Positions 16,727 to 25,666 of a stretch of DNA of 64,000 bases are shown piece by piece. Made by a program: the position numbers and the translations under genes. The stretch is from Anaeromyxobacter oryzae (GTDB lineage Bacteria > Myxococcota > Myxococcia > Myxococcales > Anaeromyxobacteraceae): contig NZ_AP025591.1 in the NCBI RefSeq assembly GCF_023169945.1, positions 5,452,481 through 5,516,480 of the forward strand, given 5' to 3'. The notes beneath the pieces were generated by a model, which saw nothing but the letters and a program-made list of their open reading frames with translations, searched no databases and was not told the origin of the DNA. Position 1 is the first letter of the stretch. Each line of letters begins with the position of its first letter.

Positions 16727-16905
16727 AATCCTGCCCGACTTCGGGGTCCGCGTGGGGAACGAGACCAAGCCGCGGAGACCACGCGAGACCAAGCCCGGAA
16801 AAGAAAAAGCCCCCGAGATTCGGAGGCTTGAAGTGGAGGCGCCGGGAATCGACTTCGGGTCTTTGGGCGCTCGATGGGCTCTCCGAGAGGGCATCCGGGG
16901 ACGCC
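16727..16905. repeat. Repeat R4: degenerate tmRNA 3' end, tail truncated
   Basis: R4 shares with R2 the left part (ATCCTGCCCGACTTCGG, GAGACCAAGCCCG), then an imperfect hairpin (AGCCCCCGAGATTCGGAGGCT), GTGGAGGCGCCGGGAATCGA and CTCGATGGGCTCTCCGAGAG. The rest of the palindromic tail is lost about 30 bases later, where an istB scrap begins. It lies in the 16722-17253 gap. Confidence 0.75.
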
Positions 16906-16911
16906 GCTCCT

Positions 16912-16995
16912 GTCCTTGGGCGGCGCCAGGCCCCGGTCGTCGAGGACGAGCACGTCCGCGCGCGAGGCGGGCGACGAACCAGGCGCGATCAGTGA
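16912..16995 (-). pseudogene. istB: Short istB remnant
   Basis: The minus strand encodes ADVLVLDDRGLAPPKD, which matches the Walker B region of IstB (ADVLVLDDWGLAPLKD in typical members). In another frame just upstream it encodes DRAWFVARLAR. Nothing else of the gene is recognisable between 16996 and the YCII gene at 17254, a stretch in which I see no other feature. It is a second, different trace of an IS21-type element. Confidence 0.5.
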
Positions 16996-17253
16996 GGGCG
17001 AGCCTTGACACCGGAGAGCATGAGCCCGAGCGTCGACGCTGAGCGCCGAGACGATGCCGGTGCCGAGCTAGGCCGGGAAGCCTGGCACCCAGATGGCGCC
17101 ACCGGACAGACCGTCGCACGCCCGGTTCGGGTGCCGATGAGATCGCTTGGCGAGCAGTGTCGGTCGAACAGCGCCTGGGGACCGCTGCATCGGAACTCGT
17201 TTGGCGTTTCGTCGACGGGTCGTCCAGACGCCGCCAGACAAAGGAGTCATGAC

Positions 17254-17592
17254 ATGCCGCGGTACCTGATCTCGTTCGACGACGGCGCGATGTCGCTCCC
17301 CGAGGAGGAGCTGGCCGCGGTCGGAGAGGCTGCGCACGCGGTGGTTCGGGCTGCCCAGGGAGCAGGAGTGTGGATCTTCGGTGGCGGGGTCGCTCGTCAG
17401 AGGGCGAGCGTCGTGGCCACCGATGGGACGGTCACCGACGGCCCGCTCCCGGAGACGAAGGCGGTCATCGGGGGGTTCGTGATCATCGACGTGCCTTCGC
17501 GCGATGAGGCCCTGGAGTGGGCTGCCCGCTTCGCGGCGGCCTGCCGCTGCGCGCAGGAGGTCCGGGAGATCATGTTCGACCCGCTCGTCTGA
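17254..17592 (+). CDS. YCII/DGPF-domain protein
   Basis: This is a 112-residue ferredoxin-like-fold protein. The ATG at 17254 has AAGGAG eight bases upstream. It shows the family pattern: MPRYLISFDDG at the start, VTDGPLPETKAVIGGFVIID with the DGP-type motif near residue 67, and EALEWAARFAAACRCAQEV. Family members are dimeric and of unclear catalytic role; some DGPF proteins accompany ECF sigma factors, but no sigma gene is adjacent. It is intact and of normal length. Confidence 0.85.
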   Translation: MPRYLISFDDGAMSLPEEELAAVGEAAHAVVRAAQGAGVWIFGGGVARQRASVVATDGTVTDGPLPETKAVIGGFVIIDVPSRDEALEWAARFAAACRCAQEVREIMFDPLV

Positions 17593-17797
17593 TCGCAGGG
17601 GTCCAGCTGCGGTCAGGTTCCTCGACGCTCAACCTCGAACCGGGCGCTGCCTGTCATGAGGCCCGTCGAAGCGAAGACTCGCAGCACAGGCGGCGGACTC
17701 CGCTCAACGCTGCGCTAGAGCCGGTGATGCTGGGTGTTCGGAGAGGCCTTTCTTCGGTACGGCCTTGCCCGACCCGAAGGTTGACGAGAACGACCAC

Positions 17798-18415
17798 ATG
17801 CCCAAGACATCGTTCGAGCCAGGGGCGCACGAGCTGCCCACGAAACTCTTCGCATCAGCGGACGAGTGGGAGAAGTGGCTCGAGACGAACCACGGTCGCT
17901 CACGGGGCGTCTGGCTGAAGATCTCGAAGCGGGGAGCGGGGGCAACCTCCGTCACGTACGCGCAGGCGCTCGAAGTTGCGATTCTCTTCGGTTGGATCGA
18001 CGGGCAGAAAAGGGCGCTCGACGCCGCCTTCTGGCTTCAGAAGTTCACGCCTCGCGGCCCAAAGAGTCGATGGTCCAAGGCGAACCGCGCCACCGCGACG
18101 CGGCTCATGAAGGAGGGGCGCGTGAGACCCGCGGGGCTCGCCGCGATCGAGAGCGCGAAGGCCGACGGGCGGTGGGCGGCAGCGTACGACTCGCAGAGTC
18201 GCGCCTCGGTACCGTCCGACTTGCAGCGCGCGCTGGACTCGAATGCGGAGGCGCAAAGCTTCTTCGAGACGCTGGACAGCCACAACCGCTACGCGATCCT
18301 CTATCGGGTCCACGACGCGAGATCGCCCGAGACCCGCGCGAAGCGGATCGCTGCCTACGTGCAGATGCTCGCCGAGGGCGAGACCCTCCACCCGCGGAAG
18401 AAGAAGCGCGACTAA
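17798..18415 (+). CDS. YdeI/OmpD-associated family protein
   Basis: This is a 205-residue protein matching the YdeI-like family: ADEWEKWLETNHGRSRGVWL near residue 20, VTYAQALEVAILFGWIDGQK near 55, FTPRGPKSRWSKANRATATR near 85, and a helical C-terminus ending in basic residues. The family is linked in some bacteria to resistance against cationic peptides, but its mechanism is unknown. ATG 17798 is preferred; a TTG at 17765 would add 11 residues. Its stop abuts an IS66 fragment on the other strand. Confidence 0.85.
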   Translation: MPKTSFEPGAHELPTKLFASADEWEKWLETNHGRSRGVWLKISKRGAGATSVTYAQALEVAILFGWIDGQKRALDAAFWLQKFTPRGPKSRWSKANRATATRLMKEGRVRPAGLAAIESAKADGRWAAAYDSQSRASVPSDLQRALDSNAEAQSFFETLDSHNRYAILYRVHDARSPETRAKRIAAYVQMLAEGETLHPRKKKRD

Positions 18416-19011
18416 TTGGCGACGCGCAACGCGTGCTCCGAGGCGTTATTGTCGATGGGGAGGTGCTGGTCAGTGAGGAACAGCGTGAGCGCGTCCCACT
18501 GGCCGAGGGCGTAGTTTATCGCCTCGCCGATCGGGCTCTTCGGCGGGTGCCGAGGCTGCTCGGCGTCGAGCCACGCCTTGAACTCGTCCATCACGGTGCG
18601 GCTCCGCGTCTGCCGCATCTCAAGGTGCTCGTCCGTGCCGAGGAGATCGGCGTCGAGGGCGGCGCGCTCGATCCGGTAAACATCGAGGATGAAGCTGATC
18701 GCGCGCTTCGCTGCGTCCGGCGCGGAGGACTGCGCGTCGAAGAACTTGCGGCGCAGGTGGGCGAGGCAGCCGGCGCGCTCGCATCGGCCGGGGACGGTCA
18801 CGCGGTTGTACCCGGAGTACCCGTCCACCACGAGCTTTCCGAGCGTTTCTCTGAGCACGCGCACGGGCGGGTCGCCCGAGCGGCTGCGCGCGAACACGTA
18901 GGAGATGGTCTCCTTCTCGGCCTCGTCGCGGGCGATAAAGGTCCAGAGCCACGCCGTGCGCGTCTTCTTCTCGGAGCGGCATCGTGCGGACGGTGCCGAC
19001 GAGGAGTCCAT
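18412..19011 (-). pseudogene. IS66-family transposase (TnpC) fragment
   Basis: The central part of an IS66 transposase is present: TAWLWTFIARDEAEKETISY, VVDGYSGYNRVTVPGRCERA, GCLAHLRRKFFDAQSSAPDA, and the end LFLTDQHLPIDNNASEHALR, which is the conserved C-terminal signature. The N-terminal zinc-finger region is missing, and the frame stops at RVAN where the protein should run on. No tnpA or tnpB lies beside it, so the element is dead. It separates the YdeI gene from a decayed nuclease cluster. Confidence 0.9.
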
Positions 19012-19079
19012 CCTGCACGCCCGCCGTGAGCGCTGCGAGTCGCTTGTGGTCGCGCCGACGCCGATGGAGCCGCTCGCAA

Positions 19080-19568
19080 CTATCGCATTGAATGGCGCTG
19101 GATCGCTTTCCTGACGTTGTTCGCGCGCATCTGTGCCCGGCGTGCCTCCTCCTCGTTGCTTTGCGCGACCTCCGGATTCGGCGACTCACGGTTACCCGTC
19201 AGAAAGAGCAGTCGGTCCACGGCGCGACCACAGTGCCGCATTACGTCGGCCGGAGACAGCCACGGGTGACGCGTGTAGTACTCTCGGATCGCGTCTTCGA
19301 GCGCGTACGGATGAACAGGAAGGTCCACGCAGTGCACTTCTTGGAGTCGTGTCACCTCCTCGGGAACGTACTTACTCACCTCGACTGCCGTGTCGGCGAG
19401 CAGTGCGCAGCCCGCGAGTACCTCGGTGTACTCCTGCGGCGTCGGCTCCTTGCCTGAGAGCACGTCACGAGAGTTGGAATGTCCGGGGGGGCCGCCCCAA
19501 GGCTGAACTCCCAGAATCGTGAACTGCCGCTGGGGAGGCGGATGCGTCCACGTACGCTGCTTCGCCAT
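19080..19568 (-). CDS. Hypothetical protein (162 aa), last gene of nuclease cluster
   Basis: ATG 19568 has GGAGGA seven bases upstream and begins MAKQRTWTHPPPQRQFTILG. The protein is soluble, with a helical C-terminal half that is rich in Glu and Arg (QSNEEEARRAQMRANNVRKA). It follows the broken VRR-NUC gene by 54 bases on the same strand, so it was probably its operon partner. The gene end abuts the IS66 fragment and may have been trimmed. The family is unknown. Confidence 0.65.
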   Translation of the reverse strand: MAKQRTWTHPPPQRQFTILGVQPWGGPPGHSNSRDVLSGKEPTPQEYTEVLAGCALLADTAVEVSKYVPEEVTRLQEVHCVDLPVHPYALEDAIREYYTRHPWLSPADVMRHCGRAVDRLLFLTGNRESPNPEVAQSNEEEARRAQMRANNVRKAIQRHSMR

Positions 19569-19622
19569 TCGTATTCCTCCAGTCAGACGCAACTGCGTCG
19601 TGCGTCAACGTGGTGGGGACGA

Positions 19623-20412
19623 CTACGCCGCCGTGAACCGGATAGTCGGTACATACGGCCCGATCTCGTTCCTCAAACGCAGGCACTCGCTGCAGATCGT
19701 GCGTGCGGTGGCGACTACGGTTGCCGCGTGCTCGATGCAGACGAGCCTGCAACAGAGGACACACTCGTCCACTGCCAGCGTGGTCCGTCCCTCGGGACAG
19801 CACTCGCACTCGTCCTCGGGGCGGGTCACGCTGTCCGGGATGGGCCGTCGCTCGTGGCGTACTTTCGGCGCCGCGCTCGCGTGCAGCGTGACGACGTACC
19901 GCGTCGCGACCCTCCGGTGTCCGCTGGCCTCTCGCAGGTAGACGATGTGCGCCGCGCATCCCAGCAACTCCCGGATCTGCGCGAGGCACACGAGCTGATT
20001 GTCCTTCACCGCGTCGCTCTGCTTCTTCACTTCGATGAACTGCATCCGCCCGATGGCTTGTACAAGAAAAGGTCAGGCGTAGCCCTTCCGACCGATCGAC
20101 CGATCGGCGTCTCTCCTCGCGAAGAACTCGCAGCTTCGCTGCCGGGGCGATCTGCTCCAGTGTCGTGCGCCCGCGGTAGTGGCGCGCGATGACGACCTCG
20201 GACATCAGCATGTAGTCGCGGAAGCCGAGCCACCCTTCGGTACGGTGGAAGTAATCGAGGACGAACGCCTCACCGAACCAGTAGGACGGCTGGTTCGCGA
20301 CGATGGACCTCTTCTCGACGAAGGGCGGCATCAATTACTTGTGGGCGAGCTTCCAGGCGGCAAGCTGGTCAGGTCGGTACGCCAGTACGATCTCGTCGAA
20401 GGCGTGCAGCAT
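19623..20412 (-). pseudogene. VRR-NUC-type nuclease, stop and two frameshifts
   Basis: ATG 20412 follows a strong GGAGG site and reads MLHAFDEIVLAYRPDQLAAW, then meets TAA. The same frame continues with PSYWFGEAFVLDYFHRTEGW and MLMSEVVIARHYRGRTTLEQ, shifts to TPDLFLYKPSGG, then shifts again to QFIEVKKQSDAVKDNQLVCL and IRELLGCAAHIVYL. PDLFLY with the downstream FIEVKKxxDxxxxxQ is the VRR-NUC (PD-(D/E)XK) catalytic core. The part after it contains two Cys pairs (CECC, CVLCC) like a zinc knuckle. All catalytic residues are still readable, so decay is recent. Confidence 0.8.
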
Positions 20413-20482
20413 AGTTCCTCCAAGCACGAAATGCGCGTGTGAGATGGATGGAGTGTCGGCATCTGCAGGTGCTGAACCGGTG

Positions 20483-20879
20483 CTATGCGGCGATCCCCCG
20501 CCGGGCGACGTACTCCGCGCTGCGGCACGGCACGGCGAAGTCGTTCGATACGTCCTGATTGGCCTTTAGGTGCGGCTTCCGGCTCTCATCACTCAAGTAG
20601 ATGATCGACTCGAGCACCTTCAGGCGTTTTGCGAACACGCTGTCGCTCTTTGCGTGCCGGACGATGGTGATTCTCTCGAGTCCCTTCGGTAGCTGCTCAA
20701 ACGGGAGCCGTACCCGGCATCCGGAACCGTCCAGCATTTCCCCGCGACAAAAGAGGACGTCGAACCAACTAAGTTCCGCTAGGTGCGTACAGGCACAGGG
20801 AGGTGATTCTCGCGAGCCGCTTGTCTGTCCAGGGCACTGTCTCGCACTGCCACTCATTGCGACCAGAGATGACGTGCAT
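20483..20879 (-). pseudogene. Hypothetical protein, probably frameshifted
   Basis: ATG 20879 with GGAGGA upstream starts MHVISGRNEWQCETVPWTDK and RLARITSLCL but ends after 36 codons. An overlapping frame carries on with HLAELSWFDVLFCRGEMLDG and ITIVRHAKSDSVFAKRLKVL to 20483. The natural reading is one gene of about 130 codons with an indel near 20785. It is the first gene of the decayed VRR-NUC cluster. No family is recognised. Confidence 0.55.
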
Positions 20880-21225
20880 GTTTGGTTCCTCCTTAGTTCG
20901 GGGTCGCCGATTCGAGAGGATCGCCTCTCCGAACCCGCTGATCACGGGGGCGACAACTCCTTCGGGTGCCTTCATCGTGAACGTGTGGCCGACTGGGTCT
21001 TACGAAAGCGCGAAGGATGCTGAACTCCTCGGCCCGCGTTCACCCCAAGCGTTCGGCAGGCGTAGTCCTTCCCCTCGTGGCGCTTGGTCCACGTGTGCTG
21101 ACGGACATTTAGGAATGGAGCGTCTTTAGGCGAGACTCGACGCGCGGTCGGGGTCGGGGTCGCCGAGGGGCACGTCATTCCATGCTTTTCGCGACAAGAC
21201 GGCCTCCTTTCGGCTCAGCGGGCAC

Positions 21226-21251
21226 AAAAAAGCCGCGGGCGTCGCCGCGGC
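21226..21251 (-). terminator. Intrinsic terminator (first of tandem pair)
   Basis: On the minus strand a GCCGCGG-type stem with a short GC loop is followed by a run of six T residues. It faces transcripts coming from the RmuC gene to the right. The flanking phrase GGGCACAAAAAAGCCGCG is repeated at the second hairpin, so the pair arose by duplication. Confidence 0.7.
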
Positions 21252-21260
21252 GTAGGGCAC

Positions 21261-21285
21261 AAAAAAGCCGCGATCGTCGCGGCTT
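21261..21285 (-). terminator. Intrinsic terminator (second of tandem pair)
   Basis: AAGCCGCGA and TCGCGGCTT form the stem, followed on the minus strand by six T residues. Together with its neighbour it would strongly block transcription leaving the RmuC unit. Confidence 0.75.
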
Positions 21286-21655
21286 GCGTGCGGGGGCTTC
21301 GACCCCAACCTGAGTTGGTCACATCTCATAACAGCAGAAAAATGTCAACAGCTATATTCGATGTGCGGCAATAGGTCATCGGATGCTCTCTACCTGGCAT
21401 CGAAAGAAACGTGCCACACGCCTCGTGGTCGCCGGAGCGCTTCGACTCGGCTCACCTTTGGCGGGGCTACGCTCAAGGCGAGCGGGGCGAGAGGGGCGCG
21501 CCCTCCCGCGGTGCGAGGCGTCTCCGCTGGAGGCGGGTTGAAGATGCGCGTCCGACCGGAGCCGGAGTCCGCGTCGTTCCAGGCAGTTGAGGTCGCTCGC
21601 GCCCGCAGCTGGCTGTGCGTTCTCATTCGCATCGTTCGCACACGCGCCAGCCGAA

Positions 21656-23887
21656 CTAGGCTGGAACGAGTGGCTCGCGCCGAGACGGCTGCACTTGAAC
21701 GTCGTTGTCGAGTGGCTCGAGGGCGTCGGAACCGGACGGAAGCAACAGGGCCTCTGCTTCGGCAGCAGGGAGCTCCTGCACGGTCCTCAGCTGTCTCTCG
21801 ATGGCGCGGCTCCGCGTGTTAACCGCAGCGATCTTGTTGGACGCCTCGACGAGCTTCTTCTCAACGGCCTTGAGCACGTCCCCGAACTTGCCGAATTCGG
21901 ATTTTACGGCGCCAAGAACCTGCCAGACCTCGCTCGAGCGCTTCTGAATCGCAAGAGTCCGGAAGCCCATCTGAAGGCTGTTCAGCAGCGCGGCGAGGGT
22001 TGTCGGACCAGCGATGACGACCCGGTAATCTCGCTGCAGCACCTCCAGCGTGCCGTCTCGTCTCACGACTTCCGCGTAAAGGCCTTCGGTCGGAAGGAAC
22101 AGGATGCCGAAGTCGGTTGTGTATGGCGGGTTCAGATACTTGGCGCTGATGTCCTGAGCGCACGCCTTGATCCGCTGCTCGAGTTGGCGAGCACAGTCAT
22201 CTATCGCAGCCGCATCGCAGCGCTCGGATGCCTCCACAAGACGCTGGTAGTCCTCCATCGGGAACTTCGAATCGATCGGGAGGAGCACTTCGTGCCCGTC
22301 CTCGCCGCCGGGCAGCCTGATCGCGTATTCGACGCGCTCCGAGGACTGCGGCTTCGTTGCCACGTTGTGCGCGTACTGGTCGGGGGCGAGCATCTGGGAC
22401 AAAAGGTTCCCGAGTTGAATCTCGCCCCACGTCCCGCGGACCTTGACGTTCGCGAGTACCTTCTTCAGGTCGCCAACGCCGTTGGCGAGTGTCTGCATCT
22501 CGCCGAGGCCACGCTGGACCGCCTCCAGGCGGTCACCTACGAGCTTGAAGGACTCTCCAAGTCTCTTCTCCAGCGTGCCTTGGAGCTTCTCGTCGACGGT
22601 CTGACGCATGCTCTCGAGGCGCTTGGCGTTGTCTTCCTGGATCGTCTGGAGCTTCGTGTCTACCGTCTGACGGAGGTCGCCGAGCCGCTTCTCGTTGGTG
22701 TCCGTGAGCCGGAGGAGCGTCCCCGAGAACGCCTCCATATCCTTCTTCAAGAGGGCAGCAATCGCCGTGACCTGCTCAGTGAGAGTCGTGGAGAGCGTCT
22801 TGAGGGACTGCGCCATCTCGGCGCGCTGCGTTGCGGAAGCGCCTGAGAGTTCGACGCGAACCTCTTGGAGCTTCTTTTCGTTCGAATCCGTGAGCTTCTC
22901 GAGGCGCGCGCCGAAGGACTCGAACTGCGATACCTGACTGTTGGTCGTCTCGGCGAAGCGCTTGTCGAGCGAGTCCCCTACGCCCTTCAGTGACTGGGTA
23001 AGCTCCGTTCTAAGATTCACCGTCGCGTCAGCGAGCGATCCCCGAGTCTGGTCGAGCTTTGTCGTTTGCTCCACGTGCGAGCTGTGCAGTCGTTCGTCGA
23101 TCGTCTTCTGAAACTCGTCAAGACGGGTACCGAACGTGCCGAGTTGGCTGATCTGAGCCGTGGTGGTATCGGCTACGCGCTTGTCGATCGAGTCACCGAA
23201 CCCCTTCATTGACTGCGTCAACTCGGAGCGCAGATGCGTGGTCGCGTCCGCCAGTGCGGTCTTGGTCTCATCGAGCTTCGCAGTCTGCTCGGCATGCGAT
23301 CTCTGCAGCCTGTCGTCAGTAGTCGCTTGAAGTTGGTCGAGCCCAGCCCTAAACAGACCGAGTTGAGCTCCTTGCGAGCTGGCCGTCTCCGCGAGCCGTC
23401 TGTCGAGTGAATCACCAAACCCCTTCATCGACTGGGTCAACTCAGCCCGAAGGTGTGCGGCGGCATCCGTCAGCGCATCCTTCGTCTGATCGAGTTTCAA
23501 GGTCTGCTCAACATGCGACGTGCGGAGGCGCTCGTCAGTGGTCTTCTGGAACTCCTCGAGCCGGAGAGCCACCGCTGCCGAAAGGTCGCTCAGCTGCGAG
23601 CCAAAACGGTCGAGCCGCTGTTCTAGCGAATCGGCGGTAGATTTCAGGGTTGACCGCACTTCGTCGCGAAGCAGTCCTCCGGACTGCGTCGCCTCCGTCC
23701 GGTTTCGCGCGATCTCATCGCGGAATGCGTGGTCGAGCTTCTCGAGCCCTCGCTCCAACTCATCCAAGCGATCTGCCGCGATCGCCCTCGTCGCAGTCGC
23801 GACGCGACCCGGCAGCACGAGCAAGACAACTGCCCCTACGAGGATGACCACCGCCACCGTAACTAGGCCGACCACGACGGGCGTCAT
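21656..23887 (-). CDS. rmuC: RmuC-family nuclease with expanded coiled-coil repeats
   Basis: This is a 743-residue protein, against about 450-500 for typical RmuC. ATG 23887 has GGAGG upstream. One N-terminal membrane helix (VVVGLVTVAVVILVGAVVLL) anchors a long coiled coil. At about residues 105-345 it contains three tandem repeats of about 77 residues built on LRxEEFQKTTDERL, HVEQTLKLDQTKDALTDA and LRAELTQSMKGFGDSLDRR. The C-terminal domain is standard RmuC: NVKVRGTWGEIQLGNLLSQM, LLPIDSKFPMEDYQRLVEA, DFGILFLPTEGLYAEVVRR and AGPTTLAALLNSLQMGFRTL. RmuC proteins are PD-(D/E)XK-like and limit DNA rearrangement. It is divergent from the DUF4236 gene, with 177 bases between them. Confidence 0.92.
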   Translation of the reverse strand: MTPVVVGLVTVAVVILVGAVVLLVLPGRVATATRAIAADRLDELERGLEKLDHAFRDEIARNRTEATQSGGLLRDEVRSTLKSTADSLEQRLDRFGSQLSDLSAAVALRLEEFQKTTDERLRTSHVEQTLKLDQTKDALTDAAAHLRAELTQSMKGFGDSLDRRLAETASSQGAQLGLFRAGLDQLQATTDDRLQRSHAEQTAKLDETKTALADATTHLRSELTQSMKGFGDSIDKRVADTTTAQISQLGTFGTRLDEFQKTIDERLHSSHVEQTTKLDQTRGSLADATVNLRTELTQSLKGVGDSLDKRFAETTNSQVSQFESFGARLEKLTDSNEKKLQEVRVELSGASATQRAEMAQSLKTLSTTLTEQVTAIAALLKKDMEAFSGTLLRLTDTNEKRLGDLRQTVDTKLQTIQEDNAKRLESMRQTVDEKLQGTLEKRLGESFKLVGDRLEAVQRGLGEMQTLANGVGDLKKVLANVKVRGTWGEIQLGNLLSQMLAPDQYAHNVATKPQSSERVEYAIRLPGGEDGHEVLLPIDSKFPMEDYQRLVEASERCDAAAIDDCARQLEQRIKACAQDISAKYLNPPYTTDFGILFLPTEGLYAEVVRRDGTLEVLQRDYRVVIAGPTTLAALLNSLQMGFRTLAIQKRSSEVWQVLGAVKSEFGKFGDVLKAVEKKLVEASNKIAAVNTRSRAIERQLRTVQELPAAEAEALLLPSGSDALEPLDNDVQVQPSRREPLVPA

Positions 23888-24064
23888 GTGGCGCCTCCCC
23901 CCGGAGTACGCGAGCGCGGTTCGAGGCCGCGCTGAGTGGCGGGAGGTTATCAGACGCACAGACGTACAAGCGGGCCTGGGTGACGCACGCTCCAGTTGCG
24001 CTTATGCGGCATCTCTGCCGTGATCGGCTGATGACCGTGCGTCTCCGCACGTAGGGGGATCACC

Positions 24065-25666
24065 ATGGGGTTTCGCTTCTCGCGTCGGGTCACGCTGTTC
24101 CCAGGCGTGCGGCTGAACTTTTCGGCGCGTGGCATCTCCGCGACGGTCGGCCCTCGCGGCGCGAGCGTAAACATCGGACCACGCGGAACCGCGCTGAACC
24201 TCGGCATTCCGGGAACCGGTCTATCCTATCGGCATCAGTTCTCAGCTGGAGGTCCCTCTACTTCCGTTCCGGAGCTCCGGTCGCTCGTTCCTCCGCCAAT
24301 GGCCGATGTCGGAGTTCAGCCGATCGCGATCGAGAGCGCTCCGGTCGCGGAGGTCACGAGTGATGGTCTCGCAGCCCTGAAGGCTCTGATCCTAAGGGTG
24401 AGGAGCGAACGAGCCGAACTGTCTCGAGAGATACCCAGAGCGCAGGATCATCTTGCTCGCGCCGAGCGGCGGCTGCGCAACGCACAGAACTGGTTCCTCG
24501 GGCTCTTCCTCAAGAAGAAGATTCCGGAGCGGCGTGCCGCCGTAGAAGCGAAGGCTGCCGAACTGAGCGCGCTTCAGGAGCGCCTCGAGGGCTCCTTCGT
24601 CGATGCAGAGTTCGCGCTCGACGATGAAGCGCGCGCATCGTTCGCGAAGTTGGCGGAAGCGTTCGTCTCTGTCTCCGGATGCGCCTGCATCTGGGACATC
24701 ACGAGCGCGAGCGCGAACGACCGACACCGTACCCGTTCGGCTGCAGACACCGCCGTCGACCGTCGGCCCGTTCGATTCGCCATCACGGACGAGGACGACG
24801 TTCTACAGACAACCAGCAAGAGCCTGAGGCTCGAGAACGCGAACGGCGCCGACCTTGTCATCTTCCCCGCGTTTCTGCTGATGCGAAGCAGAACCGATCT
24901 CGCCCTCGTCGATCTACGGGAAGTGCAGGTGGAGTACTCCCTGTCTCAGTTCGTCGAGCATGAGAGCGTTCCTTCCGACGCAGCGGTAGTCGGCCATACC
25001 TGGGCTAAATGCAACAAGGACGGCTCCCCGGATCGTCGATTCCGGGACAACTACCAGATACCCCTCGCGCAGTACGGGAGGGTTCGTCTCACCAGCCCGA
25101 GCGGACTCAACGAACAGTACATGTTCTCGAACGCCGAGAAGGTGGAGCTGTTCGCGCGAGCACTGGCCGAGTACCAGACGGCGCTCAGGCGCCTTGGGGA
25201 ACGGTCGCCAACCGACTCGACTACGCGCGCCCTCGGGCCGCCCGTGGAGGTTCCGGCCTCGAACACGCGTCGAGGGTCTCTGCCGCCGCCGCCGTCATGG
25301 AAGTCGCTCGACCTCATCCGTGGAGCATCAGCTACAGCTGTCGACGACGCTGTCCAGACGATGATGAGGTTCGCGGAGCTTCTGCAGCGCGACCTGCAGC
25401 AATTCAACGGTCAAGCACGGAACGTCGAGGCTTGGAGCCGGTTCGTGGCTGAGTGCCGCACCGTCGCTCCTGAGGTCAGTGAGTACTTCGCGCGGTCACC
25501 CGGCGCGACCGCGGTGGAGGCCGTCGCCGTTCGCGAGGTCAACAAGTTGCTGCGAAGCGTTCTCGGGCAAATCCAGTCAGGGCTCGAGGCGAGCACGACG
25601 AGCGACTCGCAGACCCAAGCGTTGCTCGCGGTTGTACGTGAGACACACGCTGCCATCCGGGAGTAG
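24065..25666 (+). CDS. DUF4236 protein with coiled-coil and unknown C-terminal region
   Basis: This is a 533-residue protein. Residues 1-55 are a clear DUF4236 domain: MGFRFSRRVTLFPGVRLNFS, SVNIGPRGTALNLGIPGTGLSY. Residues 95-190 form a charged coiled coil (LARAERRLRNAQNWFLGL). The remaining 340 residues, including IWDITSASANDRHRTR and KVELFARALAEYQTALRRLG, match nothing I know. DUF4236 is common in mobile DNA and of unknown function. The start follows GGGGGATCACC. The gene lies 248 bases before the large helicase, on the same strand, and shares a divergent promoter region with the RmuC gene. Confidence 0.85.
   Translation: MGFRFSRRVTLFPGVRLNFSARGISATVGPRGASVNIGPRGTALNLGIPGTGLSYRHQFSAGGPSTSVPELRSLVPPPMADVGVQPIAIESAPVAEVTSDGLAALKALILRVRSERAELSREIPRAQDHLARAERRLRNAQNWFLGLFLKKKIPERRAAVEAKAAELSALQERLEGSFVDAEFALDDEARASFAKLAEAFVSVSGCACIWDITSASANDRHRTRSAADTAVDRRPVRFAITDEDDVLQTTSKSLRLENANGADLVIFPAFLLMRSRTDLALVDLREVQVEYSLSQFVEHESVPSDAAVVGHTWAKCNKDGSPDRRFRDNYQIPLAQYGRVRLTSPSGLNEQYMFSNAEKVELFARALAEYQTALRRLGERSPTDSTTRALGPPVEVPASNTRRGSLPPPPSWKSLDLIRGASATAVDDAVQTMMRFAELLQRDLQQFNGQARNVEAWSRFVAECRTVAPEVSEYFARSPGATAVEAVAVREVNKLLRSVLGQIQSGLEASTTSDSQTQALLAVVRETHAAIRE

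Larger units (their letters stand above)
20880..21655. other. Gap of 776 bases with tandem terminators, no intact gene
   Basis: This stretch holds two terminator hairpins at 21226-21285. On the minus strand at 21000-21180 there are protein-like scraps (QHTWTKRHEGKDYACRTLGV, AWNDVPLGDPDPDRAS) without a start or ribosome site. Between 21290 and the end of the RmuC gene I see only an AT-richer patch around 21325-21360 and nothing I can name. Confidence 0.5.

Noticed and set aside
4366..16905. R1-R4 as integron attC sites separating gene cassettes
   Set aside because: They are palindromic and lie between genes, but no GTTRRRY core or its complement is in the right place and no integron integrase is present.
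21390..21641. A minus-strand open frame of 83 codons after the RmuC gene
   Set aside because: It has no ribosome site or recognisable domain, and its composition is like other chance frames.
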